64,000 nucleotides of DNA from Janthinobacterium lividum PAMC 25724 (GCA_000242815.2 AHHB01000044.1:1-64000); one strand, 5' to 3'; positions 17,783-28,583 are shown, counted from the stretch's first letter. Notes: generated from the letters alone by a model not told the origin. Numbers and translations are program-made.

Positions 17783-19153
17783 TCATACGTGCAGTAACAA
17801 GTGTTCGCGCTCCCAGGGGCTGATGACCGTCATGAACTCCTGGTGTTCGAGGTCCTTGATGGCCGCATACACGTCGATGAAGCGCTCGCCCAGCACCGTG
17901 CGCAGCTTGTCTTCCGCGCGCAGCAGTTGCAGCGCTTCGGGCAAGCCTTGCGGCAGCTCGAATTTCATGTCGTAGGCGCTGCCCTCCATCATCGGCGTCG
18001 CCTCCAGCTGCTCTGTCATGCCCAGATATCCGCAGGCCAGCGTCACGGCCAGCGCCAGGTAAGGATTGGCGTCGGCGCCGATGATGCGGTTTTCCACGCG
18101 CCGGTCCTGCACGCCCGACTCGGGCACGCGAAAGCCCACGGTGCGGTTATCCAGGCCCCACTGGATGTTGATAGGCGCCGCTGTATGGCGCACGATGCGG
18201 CGGTAGGAATTCACATACGGTGCGACGATGGCCATGGCCGAGGGCATGTAGCGCTGCAGGCCGGCGATGTAATGCTTGAAGATGGGGGCAGCCGAACCAT
18301 CGTCATTGCTGAAGATATTCAAGCCCGTCTTCGCATCGACGACGCTCTGGTGCACATGCATGGCGGACCCAGGTTCGCCGGCCATGGGCTTGGCCATGAA
18401 GGTAGCGTACATATCGTGTTTCAGGGCCGCTTCGCGCAAGGTGCGCTTGAAGAAGAAAACCTTGTCGGCCAGGCCCAGCGGGTCGCCATGCAGGAAGTTG
18501 ATTTCCATCTGCCCGGCACCGATCTCGTGGATCAAGGTATCGACGTCGAGGTTCATCAATTCGCAGTAATCGTAGATATCCTCGAACAGGGGATCGAATT
18601 CGTTGACGGCGTCGATGCTGTACACCTGACGGCTGGTCTCGGCGCGGCCGCTGCGGCCGATAGGCGGCTTCAATGGCAAGTCCGGGTCCGTGTTTTTCGC
18701 CGTCAGGTAGAACTCCAGCTCCGGCGCCACCACCGGCTTCCAGCCCTTGTCCGCATACAGTTTCAAGACGCGCCGCAGCACCGAGCGCGGGGCGAAATCG
18801 ACCAGCATGCCATCGGAAAAATAACAGTCGTGGATGACTTGCGCGGTGGGATCGGTGGCCCACGGCACCATGGTGATGGTAGTCGGATCGGCCTTCAAGA
18901 TCATGTCGCGGTCGGTGCTGGAAATGGCGCGGTCATAGCCGCCATCGTCAAGCGGGTAATTGCCCGTCACGGTCATGCCCAGCACCGCCTCCGGAATGCG
19001 CATGCCGCGCTCTTGGGTAAATTTTCCGCGCGGCAGGATCTTCCCGCGCGCCACGCCCGTCAAGTCGGGCACCAGGCATTCGATTTCCGTGACGCGCTTT
19101 TCATTGAGCCACACATCCATATCCGTATAGGTGAAATTTTCGCGTATTGCCAT
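17783..19153 (-). CDS. Glutamine synthetase family protein, probable gamma-glutamylpolyamine synthetase (PuuA/SpuB-like)
   Basis: 456 residues. The fold of glutamine synthetase is clear from the beta-grasp N-terminus (VTEIECLVPDLTGVARGK), the metal-binding EIGAGQMEINFLHGDPL, MATFMAKPMAGEPGSAMHVH and the C-terminal RVPESGVQDRRVENRI. The ARGK motif after LTG and the lack of the GlnA adenylylation loop separate it from housekeeping GlnA. In this neighbourhood it most likely ligates glutamate to putrescine or another polyamine with ATP. The start at 19153 has GAGGG just upstream. It is 77 bp downstream of the amidotransferase gene and probably co-transcribed. Confidence 0.9.
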   Translation of the reverse strand: MAIRENFTYTDMDVWLNEKRVTEIECLVPDLTGVARGKILPRGKFTQERGMRIPEAVLGMTVTGNYPLDDGGYDRAISSTDRDMILKADPTTITMVPWATDPTAQVIHDCYFSDGMLVDFAPRSVLRRVLKLYADKGWKPVVAPELEFYLTAKNTDPDLPLKPPIGRSGRAETSRQVYSIDAVNEFDPLFEDIYDYCELMNLDVDTLIHEIGAGQMEINFLHGDPLGLADKVFFFKRTLREAALKHDMYATFMAKPMAGEPGSAMHVHQSVVDAKTGLNIFSNDDGSAAPIFKHYIAGLQRYMPSAMAIVAPYVNSYRRIVRHTAAPINIQWGLDNRTVGFRVPESGVQDRRVENRIIGADANPYLALAVTLACGYLGMTEQLEATPMMEGSAYDMKFELPQGLPEALQLLRAEDKLRTVLGERFIDVYAAIKDLEHQEFMTVISPWEREHLLLHV

Positions 19154-19230
19154 GTTTCCCTCTCGTTGCTGTTGCGCTTTTCTTGAATAAGCGCCGCGTG
19201 CTGCGGGCGGCGCGCCCCTCTACTATGCTG

Positions 19231-20007
19231 TCAAGCTGTCCTGTGATTGTTTCTGGGCTGCTGTTGCTGGTAATCGCGGCACGCCTGGCCAAAGGCGCCG
19301 AACAGGCGCATCGACTGCGGATGGTCTTCCACCTGCCATTCCGGGTGCCATTGCACGGCTAGCGTAAAACCGGCGGCGCTGGCCAGGGTATAGGCTTCCA
19401 CCAGGCCGTCGTCGGCCCAAGCTTCCACCAGCAAGCCCTCGGCCAGCCGGGCAATGCCTTGGCCATGCAGGGAATTGACCATCATTTCGCTGGCGCCGCC
19501 CAGCAGGCGCGACAACAGGCCCTCCGGTATCAACTTGATACGGTGCGCGCACGCGTACTGGCGTGCCAGCGGATCGAGTACGTTCTCCCGGTGCTCCAGC
19601 ATGCCCGGCAGCGCATGTACGGCCTGGTGCAAGCTACCGCCGAGGGCCACGTTGACTTCCTGGAAGCCGCGGCAAATGGCGAGCAAGGGCAGCTGGCGCG
19701 CCAGCGCAGCGCGGATCAAAGGCAAAGTGGTGGCGTCACGCGCGGGGTCTTGCGGCAGGTCCGGGTGGAGAATCTGTTCGCCATACAGGCGTGCGTCGAC
19801 GTTCGAGGCGGAACCGGTCAGCATGACGCCATCGGCGATCTGCAACGCCGCCTCCAGGTCGGCTTCAGCACCCAGGGCGGGCAGCAGCAGCGGCATGCAG
19901 CCGGCGCCGCGCAGCACCGCGTGCAGGTATTTTTCCTGCGCCATGTGCCAAACATGGTTCCCCAGCGGGCGCTGGCAGGCGGGAACGAGAACGATGGGAC
20001 GGCGCAT
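19231..20007 (-). CDS. puuD: Gamma-glutamyl-gamma-aminobutyrate hydrolase family protein (PuuD/SpuA-like)
   Basis: 258-residue class I glutamine-amidotransferase-like hydrolase. It releases glutamate from gamma-glutamyl-GABA, the final step of the glutamylated putrescine route. The catalytic Cys112 is in LLAICRGFQEVNVALGG, the His in VQWHPEWQ, and the N-terminal IVLVPACQRPLGNHVWHMAQ and GVMLTGSASNVDARLY match the family. It is the first gene of the minus-strand polyamine cluster and is divergent from an MFS gene. The intervening 277 bp contain a 16-bp palindrome that could be an operator. Confidence 0.92.
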   Translation of the reverse strand: MRRPIVLVPACQRPLGNHVWHMAQEKYLHAVLRGAGCMPLLLPALGAEADLEAALQIADGVMLTGSASNVDARLYGEQILHPDLPQDPARDATTLPLIRAALARQLPLLAICRGFQEVNVALGGSLHQAVHALPGMLEHRENVLDPLARQYACAHRIKLIPEGLLSRLLGGASEMMVNSLHGQGIARLAEGLLVEAWADDGLVEAYTLASAAGFTLAVQWHPEWQVEDHPQSMRLFGAFGQACRDYQQQQPRNNHRTA

Positions 20008-20095
20008 AGAGTGCTACCTCGCTGGCGGGACGATCCAATGACAGCGCCATGACAGCGCCGCCGCTCGCTACACTGTACAGCAGAGCCCGTAGCAA

Positions 20096-20111
20096 TGGCC
20101 ACACGTGGCCA
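20096..20111. promoter_or_regulatory. 16-bp palindrome in the divergent puuD / MFS upstream region
   Basis: TGGCCAC-AC-GTGGCCA, arms of 7 bp, located 89 bp upstream of puuD and 173 bp upstream of the MFS start. A nearby direct repeat ATGACAGCGCC (two adjacent copies, about 20038-20059) lies between it and puuD. Symmetry and position suit a repressor or activator site, but no regulator gene for the polyamine cluster is in the window. Confidence 0.35.
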
Positions 20112-20284
20112 GCGGCGGCGCACATGGCTTACACTACGGCTTTGCAAGCTTGCGTTTACTAAAATCATCATATGCCCGTCCGGCGCCAAACACCAGCGCC
20201 ACCGGCAAAGTGCCCTTACTTTCCCATGCATCCACAGCGTTTTCCGGCCTTCCGAAACTCTATTTGCTCCCTGCGGGGCCAGTC

Positions 20285-21430
20285 ATGAAGAGCATGCCAT
20301 GGCGTGATTTCTTCGCTCTTGTCATCAGCATCGGCGTGGTCGGCCTGGGCCTGGGTGCCACCATGCCGCTCACCGCACTGACCCTGCACCAGCGCGGCGT
20401 CGGCACGGACATCATCGGCATGATCACCGCCATCAGCGCGCTCGGCATCCTGGCAGTCTCGCCGTTCGTCTCGCGCTGGGTCGGTCGTTTCGGCGCGCGC
20501 GCCACCATGCTGGGCGCCGTCTGGGTGGCATCGCTGGCGACGATCTCCATGCAGTTCACCGACCACCTGCTGGCGTGGAGCGTGCTGCGCTTCCTGTTCG
20601 GCGGCGCCATGGGCGTACTGTTTACCATCGGAGAAGCATGGGTAAACCGCCTGGCGCCCGATAATTCGCGCGGGCGCGTGGTGGCCATGTACACCACCAG
20701 TTTTACCTTCTTCCAGCTGATCGGCCCCGCGCTGGTGGCACTCTTCAACGACAAAATCAGCTGGAGCTTTGCCGCCTGTGGCCTGCTATTCCTGCTCGCC
20801 GTGCCGGGATTGATGCTGATCTCGAACAGCGGGCCGGAACGCGAAGCGGAAGAACAGGGTGTGAAATGGACCCTGATCCTGCCACGCATGCCGATGATCG
20901 TGCTGGGCGCCGCCTTCTTTGCCCTGTTCGACACGCTGGCATTGAGCTTGCTGCCCCTGTACGCGATGGAGCACGGCATCAGCACGGACCTGGCCCTGCT
21001 GTCAGCCACCGTGGTGCTGGTGGGCGACACGGGCTTGCAATTCGCACTGGGATGGATGGCCGACCGCTACGGCCGCGCCAAAGTCCACGCGGCCTGCGGC
21101 CTAGCTGTCTGCCTGCTGCTGCCGCTGCTGCCATTGGCCGTCGGCACGCCGTGGCTGTGGTGGACTTTGCTGTTGTTGCTGGGCGCAGCGGCAGGCGGCA
21201 TCTACATGCTGGCGCTGGTGGCCTGCGGCGAGCGCTTCACGGGCTTGTCGCTGACCAGCGCCAGCGCCATCGTCAACGCTACCTGGGGCGTGACCAGCGG
21301 CGGCGGTCCCCTGCTGACGGGGGTCTTGATGCAATCGGTGGGCGTCAACGCCCTGCCGGCCGTGATGTGGATGTGCGCCGCCATTTTCGTCGGCAGCGCC
21401 GTGTGGGAGCGCCGCAAGGGCATCGTGTAG
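20285..21430 (+). CDS. MFS transporter
   Basis: 381 residues with 12 predicted hydrophobic segments in two halves. Each half begins with a typical MFS loop; in the first, a GRFGARATMLG sequence follows transmembrane segments 2-3, and in the second there is LGWMADRYGRAKV. Related proteins (YcaD-like and other small MFS exporters) have no firmly assigned substrate. The start is placed at 20285 (MKSMPW), or possibly 20294, because the 60 upstream in-frame residues are not membrane-protein-like. It is divergent from the polyamine cluster, so a link to polyamine or drug export is only a guess. Confidence 0.82.
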   Translation: MKSMPWRDFFALVISIGVVGLGLGATMPLTALTLHQRGVGTDIIGMITAISALGILAVSPFVSRWVGRFGARATMLGAVWVASLATISMQFTDHLLAWSVLRFLFGGAMGVLFTIGEAWVNRLAPDNSRGRVVAMYTTSFTFFQLIGPALVALFNDKISWSFAACGLLFLLAVPGLMLISNSGPEREAEEQGVKWTLILPRMPMIVLGAAFFALFDTLALSLLPLYAMEHGISTDLALLSATVVLVGDTGLQFALGWMADRYGRAKVHAACGLAVCLLLPLLPLAVGTPWLWWTLLLLLGAAAGGIYMLALVACGERFTGLSLTSASAIVNATWGVTSGGGPLLTGVLMQSVGVNALPAVMWMCAAIFVGSAVWERRKGIV

Positions 21431-21485
21431 GGTGCGCTACTGCCGCGTGTTCTGTTGACGTTGCAGCGGCTCGCCGGCCAGGCGA

Positions 21486-21525
21486 CAAGCTACGATAAGC
21501 TACGCTAAGTTACGCTAAGCTAAAC
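21486..21525. repeat. Imperfect 10-bp tandem repeat
   Basis: Four units close to TAAGCTACGC (CAAGCTACGA, TAAGCTACGC, TAAGTTACGC, TAAGCTAAAC) in the short gap between two converging genes. Read on the plus strand each full unit contains TAAG, recalling the stop-codon repeats at 11487-11531. Confidence 0.7.
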
Positions 21526-21585
21526 ACGCCTGCCTGAACGCAGCCCATTGCTGCTGCGCCTGAAAATAATGACGGCGTTGCCGCC

Positions 21586-22209
21586 CTATTCAAAGCCGCG
21601 TATGCGGTCGCCATTAAAATTGGGCAAGCGCCACTCGAAATGCAAAGCCAGAAAACGGAACAGGAAACCGGCGCCGATGGACACCAGCTGCGCCACTGCG
21701 CTGTCGACCCGGAAGTACAGCAAGCCCACATACAGGCTGCCCGTAAACAGCGCCACAGTGGCATACACTTCGCGCTGCAGCACGAGCGGAATCTGGTTGC
21801 ACAGGATATCGCGCAGCAGGCCGCCGAAGACACCCGTGATCATCCCGGCCAGCACGACGATGGCAGGATGCATCTTGGCCGACATGGCGATGTCGCAGCC
21901 AATCACGCAAAACGCCACCAGGCCGAGTCCGTCCACCAGCAAGAAAATGGCGCGCAGGTGGTGCAGGTAGCGCGCGACAAACGCCGTGACGATGGCCGCG
22001 CCGATGGTAAACAGCAGGTACTCGGGATGCGCGATCCAGCCCAGCGGATAGTGCCCCAGCAGCACGTCGCGCACGGTACCGCCGCCCAGCGCCGTGACGG
22101 TGCCGATCATGCAGATGCCGAACAAATCCATGCCGCGCCGCATGCCCATGATGGCGCCGGACATCGCTTCGGCGACAATCGCCACCAGGTAAATCGTATA
22201 TAACAGCAT
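21586..22209 (-). CDS. Trimeric intracellular cation (TRIC) channel family protein, UPF0126
   Basis: 207-residue inner-membrane protein with about seven hydrophobic segments. It shows the internal duplication of the family: GMDLFGICMIGTVTALGGG with VRDVLLG in the first half and AGMITGVFGGLLRDILCN in the second. Bacterial homologues (YadS, YicG) form homotrimeric monovalent-cation channels; YicG-type members have been linked to glycine. It ends 155 bp beyond, and converges on, the MFS gene. Upstream is a 409-bp non-coding stretch leading to the divergent argP-like gene. Confidence 0.88.
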   Translation of the reverse strand: MLLYTIYLVAIVAEAMSGAIMGMRRGMDLFGICMIGTVTALGGGTVRDVLLGHYPLGWIAHPEYLLFTIGAAIVTAFVARYLHHLRAIFLLVDGLGLVAFCVIGCDIAMSAKMHPAIVVLAGMITGVFGGLLRDILCNQIPLVLQREVYATVALFTGSLYVGLLYFRVDSAVAQLVSIGAGFLFRFLALHFEWRLPNFNGDRIRGFE

Positions 22210-22618
22210 GGTCTTGCTCTTCCGAAAATGATGTGAGAATTTGTTCGCGTTCGCGCGCTTCGCTCAGGGTGCGCCTCGTTCGTGGCCGTACTGGAGCCGC
22301 CACTGCCAGCGTCACCGTCGAACAACGCCCGTCAGGTCGGTGCGGCCAGCACCTGCGCGCGCCGTTTCAGCTTGCACACCAGCTTTGATGGCGACTTGCG
22401 GGCCGTCATGTAGCTCGGCTGTGCTTGCTCGCCTGTGCTTGCTCGGCTGTGCTGACATGCTGGTATTTCCTTGCTGCCAAGAGCCCGCAGACGGCTAGCT
22501 TGCACTTCAGCAATTGAATGCATCCGCGATTGTGCATTGTGCACTGCAACACACGCATCCTTATGAAAAGTAAGTATTATTTAGTATTGATAAAATTTTC
22601 TTATGTTAGGTATGCGCC
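22210..22618. other. 409-bp intergenic region with a 14-bp triplicate repeat
   Basis: No gene seen. It separates the TRIC gene (-) from the argP-like gene (+) and must hold both promoters. It contains three tandem copies of GCTCGGCTGTGCTT (22413-22454; the middle copy has one change, the last ends in G). The last 60 bp before argP are AT-rich (AGTATTATTTAGTATTGATA), unlike the rest, and are the likely promoter. Confidence 0.6.
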
Positions 22619-23506
22619 ATGGATCTCAATCCCAAGCACACGGAAGCGTTCCGCGCCGTCGTCGAAACGGGCAGCTTCGAGCAGGCGGCGCTGCGGCTGC
22701 ACCTGACCTCGCCGGCCATTTCGCAGCGCGTGCGGGCACTGGAAAGCCAGCTCGGCAATGCCTTGATCGTGCGCAGCCGTCCCGCGCGCGCCACGCGCAT
22801 GGGGCAGCGCCTGATGCAGTATCTGAAGCGCGCCAAGCTGCTGGAAGCGGACTTGCAGGCGGAACTGGCGGTGCAGCAAGATGCCCCGCTGACCCTGGTA
22901 CTGGCGCTGAATGCGGACTCGATCGGTACCTGGTTCTTCCCCGCCCTGTCGGAAGTGCTGATACGCGAGCGCGTGCTGCTGGACTTGACCGTGGAAGACC
23001 AGGACCACACCTACACTTTGCTCGAGACGGGCATGGCCATCGGCTGCATCAGCACCGAGCCAAAGCCCATGCGCGGTTGCACGGCCGAGCCGCTGGGCGT
23101 CATGCGCTACTGGCTGGTGGCCACGCCCGCGTTCCGCCGGCAATGGTTTGCGCACGGCCTCACGCGCAAGGCGGCGCGCACGGCGCCCGTGGTCGCCTAC
23201 ACGCGCAAGGACACCTTGCAGTCATCGTTCCTGCAAGAAGCGCTGGGCTTGCCCGAAGGCGCCTACCCCTGCCATTACGTACCGGGCGCCACCTCGCACT
23301 TCAACGCCATCCGCTACGGCCTGGGCTACGGCATGGTGCCGGAGTTGCTGCTCAAAACCAATACGCATGGCGAACTGGTGGAAATGCTCACGCCCAACAC
23401 CCCGGCCGACGTGGCACTATACTGGCATACGTGGAAAGTACAGTCGCCGCGCATGGAGCAGCTGTCACGGCAAATCATCGCGGCGGCGCGCAGCATGCTG
23501 AATTGA
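22619..23506 (+). CDS. argP: LysR family regulator, ArgP (IciA) type
   Basis: 295 residues. The N-terminal winged helix reads LNPKHTEAFRAVVETGSFEQ then AALRLHLTSPAISQRVRALE, very close to ArgP of enterobacteria. The rest is the LysR effector domain. ArgP senses lysine and arginine and activates genes such as the LysE-type exporter argO, often its divergent neighbour. Here the divergent neighbour is a TRIC-like channel instead, so the target may lie elsewhere. The start at 22619 is set by homology of the N-terminus; only a weak ribosome site is visible. Confidence 0.85.
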   Translation: MDLNPKHTEAFRAVVETGSFEQAALRLHLTSPAISQRVRALESQLGNALIVRSRPARATRMGQRLMQYLKRAKLLEADLQAELAVQQDAPLTLVLALNADSIGTWFFPALSEVLIRERVLLDLTVEDQDHTYTLLETGMAIGCISTEPKPMRGCTAEPLGVMRYWLVATPAFRRQWFAHGLTRKAARTAPVVAYTRKDTLQSSFLQEALGLPEGAYPCHYVPGATSHFNAIRYGLGYGMVPELLLKTNTHGELVEMLTPNTPADVALYWHTWKVQSPRMEQLSRQIIAAARSMLN

Positions 23507-23567
23507 CTAGCGCTGCACGCCCCAGCGCTGGCCACGGCGCTGATGCGACGCGCTGCACCAACGGCGC

Positions 23568-24239
23568 TTACGCCGTTGCTTCGTAGCGGGCCAGGCGGGT
23601 CGCCATGCGCGGCGCCAGCTCGTGGCCGGCCTGAACTGTCACTTCCAGGTCGTTGAGCAAGCCATCCTTCAAGCCATAGACCCAGCCATGGACGCTCAGT
23701 TCCTGGCCACGCTCCCACGCATCTTGGACGATGGTCGTCTGGCACACGTTCAAGACCTGTTCCACCACGTTCAGCTCGCACAAGCGGTCGCCGCGCTGGC
23801 GGCTGGTCAGCACGTCACCGAGGTAGCGTTCGTGCTTCTGGCCCACATCCTGCACGTGGCGCAGCCAGTTGTCGACCAGGCCGATGCGCGTCCCCGTCAT
23901 GGCCGCATGCACACCCTTGCAGCCGTAGTGGCCGACGATGATGACATGTTTGACTTTCAGCACGTCCACGGCAAATTGCAGGACGGACAGACAATTGAGG
24001 TCGGAATGCACGACCACATTGGCAATATTGCGGTGCACAAACACGTCGCCAGGCGCCATGCCCAGCAGTTCGTTGGCGGGCACGCGGCTGTCGGAGCAGC
24101 CGATCCACAAGTATTCGGGCGACGTTTGCGCTTCCAGGTTCTTGAAATAGCTGGGGTCTTTCGCCACCATAGCATCGGCCCAGCGGCGGTTACGCTGCAG
24201 CAGCTCCGCCAGGGCCAAGCCATTTTTCGGTTCGGTCAT
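23568..24239 (-). CDS. can: Beta-class carbonic anhydrase
   Basis: Interconverts CO2 and bicarbonate in the cytoplasm. 223 residues; zinc ligands Cys48 (in GCSDSRVPANE), His104 and Cys107 (in GHYGCKGV), and the Asp50/Arg52 catalytic dyad, match E. coli Can with a shift of 6. The start at 24239 has GGGAACGAG just upstream; further upstream in-frame codons run into the dnaJ terminator and are ignored. The stop codon lies inside a small hairpin (AACGGCG-CTTA-CGCCGTT) that may help termination. It converges on the argP-like gene. Confidence 0.94.
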   Translation of the reverse strand: MTEPKNGLALAELLQRNRRWADAMVAKDPSYFKNLEAQTSPEYLWIGCSDSRVPANELLGMAPGDVFVHRNIANVVVHSDLNCLSVLQFAVDVLKVKHVIIVGHYGCKGVHAAMTGTRIGLVDNWLRHVQDVGQKHERYLGDVLTSRQRGDRLCELNVVEQVLNVCQTTIVQDAWERGQELSVHGWVYGLKDGLLNDLEVTVQAGHELAPRMATRLARYEATA

Positions 24240-24324
24240 CTCGTTCCCATTGTATAAGTACGGCTGAATCGGCGGCAAATCGCGCCCGTAGGCCGGCGAT
24301 GTGCCCGCATTTTTCAGTCGCGGT

Positions 24325-24357
24325 AAAAAAACGCCGGGATGTTTAAGCATCCCGGCG
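24325..24357 (-). terminator. Rho-independent terminator after dnaJ
   Basis: Arms CGCCGGGATG and CATCCCGGCG (24332-24341 and 24348-24357), perfect 10-bp stem with a 6-nt loop, followed on the minus strand by seven T (24325-24331). It starts 18 bp past the dnaJ stop. Confidence 0.9.
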
Positions 24358-24374
24358 CATGGTGTTATCAGTGC

Positions 24375-25508
24375 TTACTCAAAAAAATCCTTGACCTTGT
24401 CTTTCCAGGTCTTGCTTTGCGGACTGTGCTTGGCACCGCCCTCGGTGGTCGACTTTTCAAAGTCGCGCAGCAGGTCTTTCTGTTTTTCAGTCAGCTTCAC
24501 CGGTGTTTCGATCGCCACGTGGCAGAACAAGTCGCCCGCATAACCGGAGCGCACGCCCTTGATGCCCTTGCCTTTCAGGCGGAAGGTCTTGCCCGACTGT
24601 GTGCCTTCCGGGATCGTAAACGACACTTTGCCGTTCAGGGTGGGCACTTCGATTTCGCCGCCCAAGGCCGCCTTGGTGAACGAGATCGGCATTTCGCAAT
24701 GCAGGTCGTCGCCTTCACGCTGGAACACGGCGTGCGGCTTGATGTGAATTTCCACATACAGGTCGCCTGCCGGGCCGCCATTCGTGCCCGGTTCGCCGTT
24801 GCCGGACGAGCGGATGCGCATGCCATTGTCGATACCGACAGGAATTTTGACTTCCAGCGTCTTGTTGCGCTTGATACGACCGGCGCCGCCGCATGGCGTG
24901 CACGGGTCGGTGATGACCTTGCCACTACCATGACATTTCGGGCAAGTTTGCTGGATGCTAAAGAAACCTTGCTGCATGCGCACCTGGCCATGGCCACCGC
25001 AAGTACCGCAGGTGGTCGGCGACGTGCCAGGCTTGGCGCCGCTGCCGTGGCAGGTATCGCATTTGTCCCAGCTCGGCACGCGGATGGTCGTGTCGAAGCC
25101 GTGCGCAGCTTGCTCCAGTGTAATTTCCAGGTTGTAGCGCAAGTCGGCGCCACGGTACACCTGTGGACCCGCATTGCGGCTGCGTCCACCGCCACCGCCA
25201 AAGATGTCGCCGAAGATATCGCCGAAGCTGTCGGCAAAGCCGCCCGCACCGCCGCCGAAGCCGCCACCGCCGCCCATGTTCGGATCCACGCCAGCGTGAC
25301 CATAGCGGTCATACGCTTCGCGCTTTTCCGGATTGGTCAGCATCTCGTAGGCTTCTTTGACTTCCTTAAACTTTTCTTCCGATTCTTTGCTATCCGGATT
25401 GCGGTCCGGATGGTATTTCATCGCCAGTTTACGGTAAGACTTTTTGATCTCTTCTTCCGAAGCATTTTTTGCGACACCGAGTGTCTCGTAAAAATCACGC
25501 TTTGCCAT
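24375..25508 (-). CDS. dnaJ: Chaperone protein DnaJ
   Basis: Hsp40 co-chaperone that delivers substrates to DnaK and stimulates its ATPase. 377 residues with all domains: J-domain with HPD (YHPDRNPDS), Gly/Phe-rich linker rich in [13 protein letters not shown], four CxxCxGxG zinc repeats ([40 protein letters not shown]), and the C-terminal substrate-binding domains. The start at 25508 ([11 protein letters not shown]) is fixed by homology. It is 160 bp from dnaK and separated from it by a terminator, so its level may depend on read-through. Confidence 0.97.
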   Translation of the reverse strand: MAKRDFYETLGVAKNASEEEIKKSYRKLAMKYHPDRNPDSKESEEKFKEVKEAYEMLTNPEKREAYDRYGHAGVDPNMGGGGGFGGGAGGFADSFGDIFGDIFGGGGGRSRNAGPQVYRGADLRYNLEITLEQAAHGFDTTIRVPSWDKCDTCHGSGAKPGTSPTTCGTCGGHGQVRMQQGFFSIQQTCPKCHGSGKVITDPCTPCGGAGRIKRNKTLEVKIPVGIDNGMRIRSSGNGEPGTNGGPAGDLYVEIHIKPHAVFQREGDDLHCEMPISFTKAALGGEIEVPTLNGKVSFTIPEGTQSGKTFRLKGKGIKGVRSGYAGDLFCHVAIETPVKLTEKQKDLLRDFEKSTTEGGAKHSPQSKTWKDKVKDFFE

Positions 25509-25553
25509 GTTGTCGGCACCTTGCAGTCTATCTACTGATGTAAAAATTACACG

Positions 25554-25594
25554 AAAAAGCCGAGTCGAGTGTTGCACGGGGCAACGACTCGGCT
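25554..25594 (-). terminator. Terminator-like hairpin between dnaK and dnaJ
   Basis: Minus strand: arms AGCCGAGTCG and CGACTCGGCT (25585-25594 and 25558-25567) with an inner GTTGC/GCAAC pairing, followed by T's at 25554-25558. It should terminate most dnaK transcripts while allowing some read-through into dnaJ, a common way of setting the DnaK to DnaJ ratio. Confidence 0.82.
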
Positions 25595-25668
25595 CGGCCG
25601 GTCTTCGCGGCTAATCCCGCGATGTAGCGTTCAGCCCGGCTGCCCCCACTCTATGGGAGCGCAAGACA

Positions 25669-27612
<1,944 letters not shown>

Positions 27613-27652
27613 GATTTTTTTCCTTTTATTTGCTAGATTTCAGATGGTTCTT

Positions 27653-27680
27653 ATATGTGGCAAAGCGGCATGGTTTCAAG
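27653..27680 (-). promoter_or_regulatory. Sigma-32 (RpoH) promoter of dnaK
   Basis: Minus strand: -35 CTTGAAA (27674-27680), 13-bp spacer, -10 CCACATAT (27653-27660). Only one base differs from the consensus CCCCATNT box. It starts 40 bp upstream of the dnaK ATG. Confidence 0.8.
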
Positions 27681-27703
27681 GCTTGCTTGATGCCGCACTC
27701 TGA

Positions 27704-28240
27704 TTATTTTGCTTGCGCGGCCGTGACAATGGCTGGACGCAGCAGGCGGTCCGCAATCATATAGCCCTTTTGCAGGACTGACACGATGGTATTGGCTTCC
27801 TGTTCCGCTGGTACCACGGCAACCGCCTGGTGCTTCATCGGATCGAGCTTTTCACCCTGCACTGGCAATACTTCCACCAGGCGATTGCGTTCGAACGCCG
27901 CGTTCAACTGCTTCAGGGTCATCTCGACGCCTTCTTTCAGCGATTCGATGGTCGGTGCTTCCACCGTCAGCGCCATTTCCAGGCTGTCTTTTACCGGCAC
28001 CATGGCTTCGGCAAAGCTTTCCACTGCAAATTTATGCGCTTTGGCAACATCTTCCTGCGCACGGCGGCGAATATTTTCACCATCGGCCTTGGCGCGCATG
28101 AAGGCATCGTGCATCTCTGCAAGACGCGCTTCGGTACTCGCCAGCTGCTCTTCCAAAGTAGGCTCTGCGGGAGTCGATGGGGCAGCCGCCGCGGCGTCCG
28201 CTTGCGGATTAGGTACAGCTTGGTTTTCCTGATCTTGCAT
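27704..28240 (-). CDS. grpE: Nucleotide exchange factor GrpE
   Basis: 178 residues, normal. The N-terminus is a low-complexity Ala/Pro/Gln segment; then the long coiled coil ([20 protein letters not shown]) and the C-terminal beta domain with [20 protein letters not shown] and [19 protein letters not shown], the family signature. It exchanges ADP for ATP on DnaK and acts as a thermosensor. A near-perfect sigma-32 promoter precedes it. Confidence 0.96.
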   Translation of the reverse strand: MQDQENQAVPNPQADAAAAAPSTPAEPTLEEQLASTEARLAEMHDAFMRAKADGENIRRRAQEDVAKAHKFAVESFAEAMVPVKDSLEMALTVEAPTIESLKEGVEMTLKQLNAAFERNRLVEVLPVQGEKLDPMKHQAVAVVPAEQEANTIVSVLQKGYMIADRLLRPAIVTAAQAK

Positions 28241-28305
28241 CTAGAAAGCTCCTACAATCAATGACTTAAATGAGTTAGTCTAAAATCTTCACAACACTAA
28301 CCGGC

Positions 28306-28333
28306 AAATGGGGCTATATCCTACTGTTTCAAG
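28306..28333 (-). promoter_or_regulatory. Sigma-32 (RpoH) promoter of grpE
   Basis: Minus strand: CTTGAAA (28327-28333), 13-bp spacer (28314-28326), CCCCATTT (28306-28313). Both boxes match the heat-shock consensus without mismatch and the spacer equals that of the dnaK promoter. It lies 65 bp upstream of the grpE ATG. No CIRCE inverted repeat (HrcA site) is seen here. The remaining intergenic sequence up to 28538 shows no gene. Confidence 0.88.
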
Positions 28334-28538
28334 GGGTATTCATGCTAAAACCAGCGATTACCGCATTTCATGTTACAGCTTATTACAAATCACTTCCCAT
28401 TTCTGGACGCGAGCCGTGCGCGCCCCCTTGATTTTCCAGGCTTCCCACGGCAAAGCGGGCATTCTACCAGCCCCGCCGCAGCCATCGCCACTGGCAGTGT
28501 GGCGATCTGGATCGCACTGTGCTCGCACCAGACATGAC

Positions 28539-28560
28539 AAAGCCGCGCAAGCGCGGCTTT
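28539..28560 (-). terminator. Terminator hairpin after hemH
   Basis: Perfect 10-bp arms AAAGCCGCGC and GCGCGGCTTT around AA, 23 bp beyond the hemH stop; on the minus strand the right arm ends in TTT. The T-run is short, so it may be weak. Confidence 0.65.
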
Positions 28561-28583
28561 GAACTGTTGAAAATGCAGATAGC

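Noticed and set aside
28241-28330. CIRCE/HrcA operator upstream of grpE
   Set aside because: No TTAGCACTC-N9-GAGTGCTAA inverted repeat found; only the sigma-32 boxes are present.
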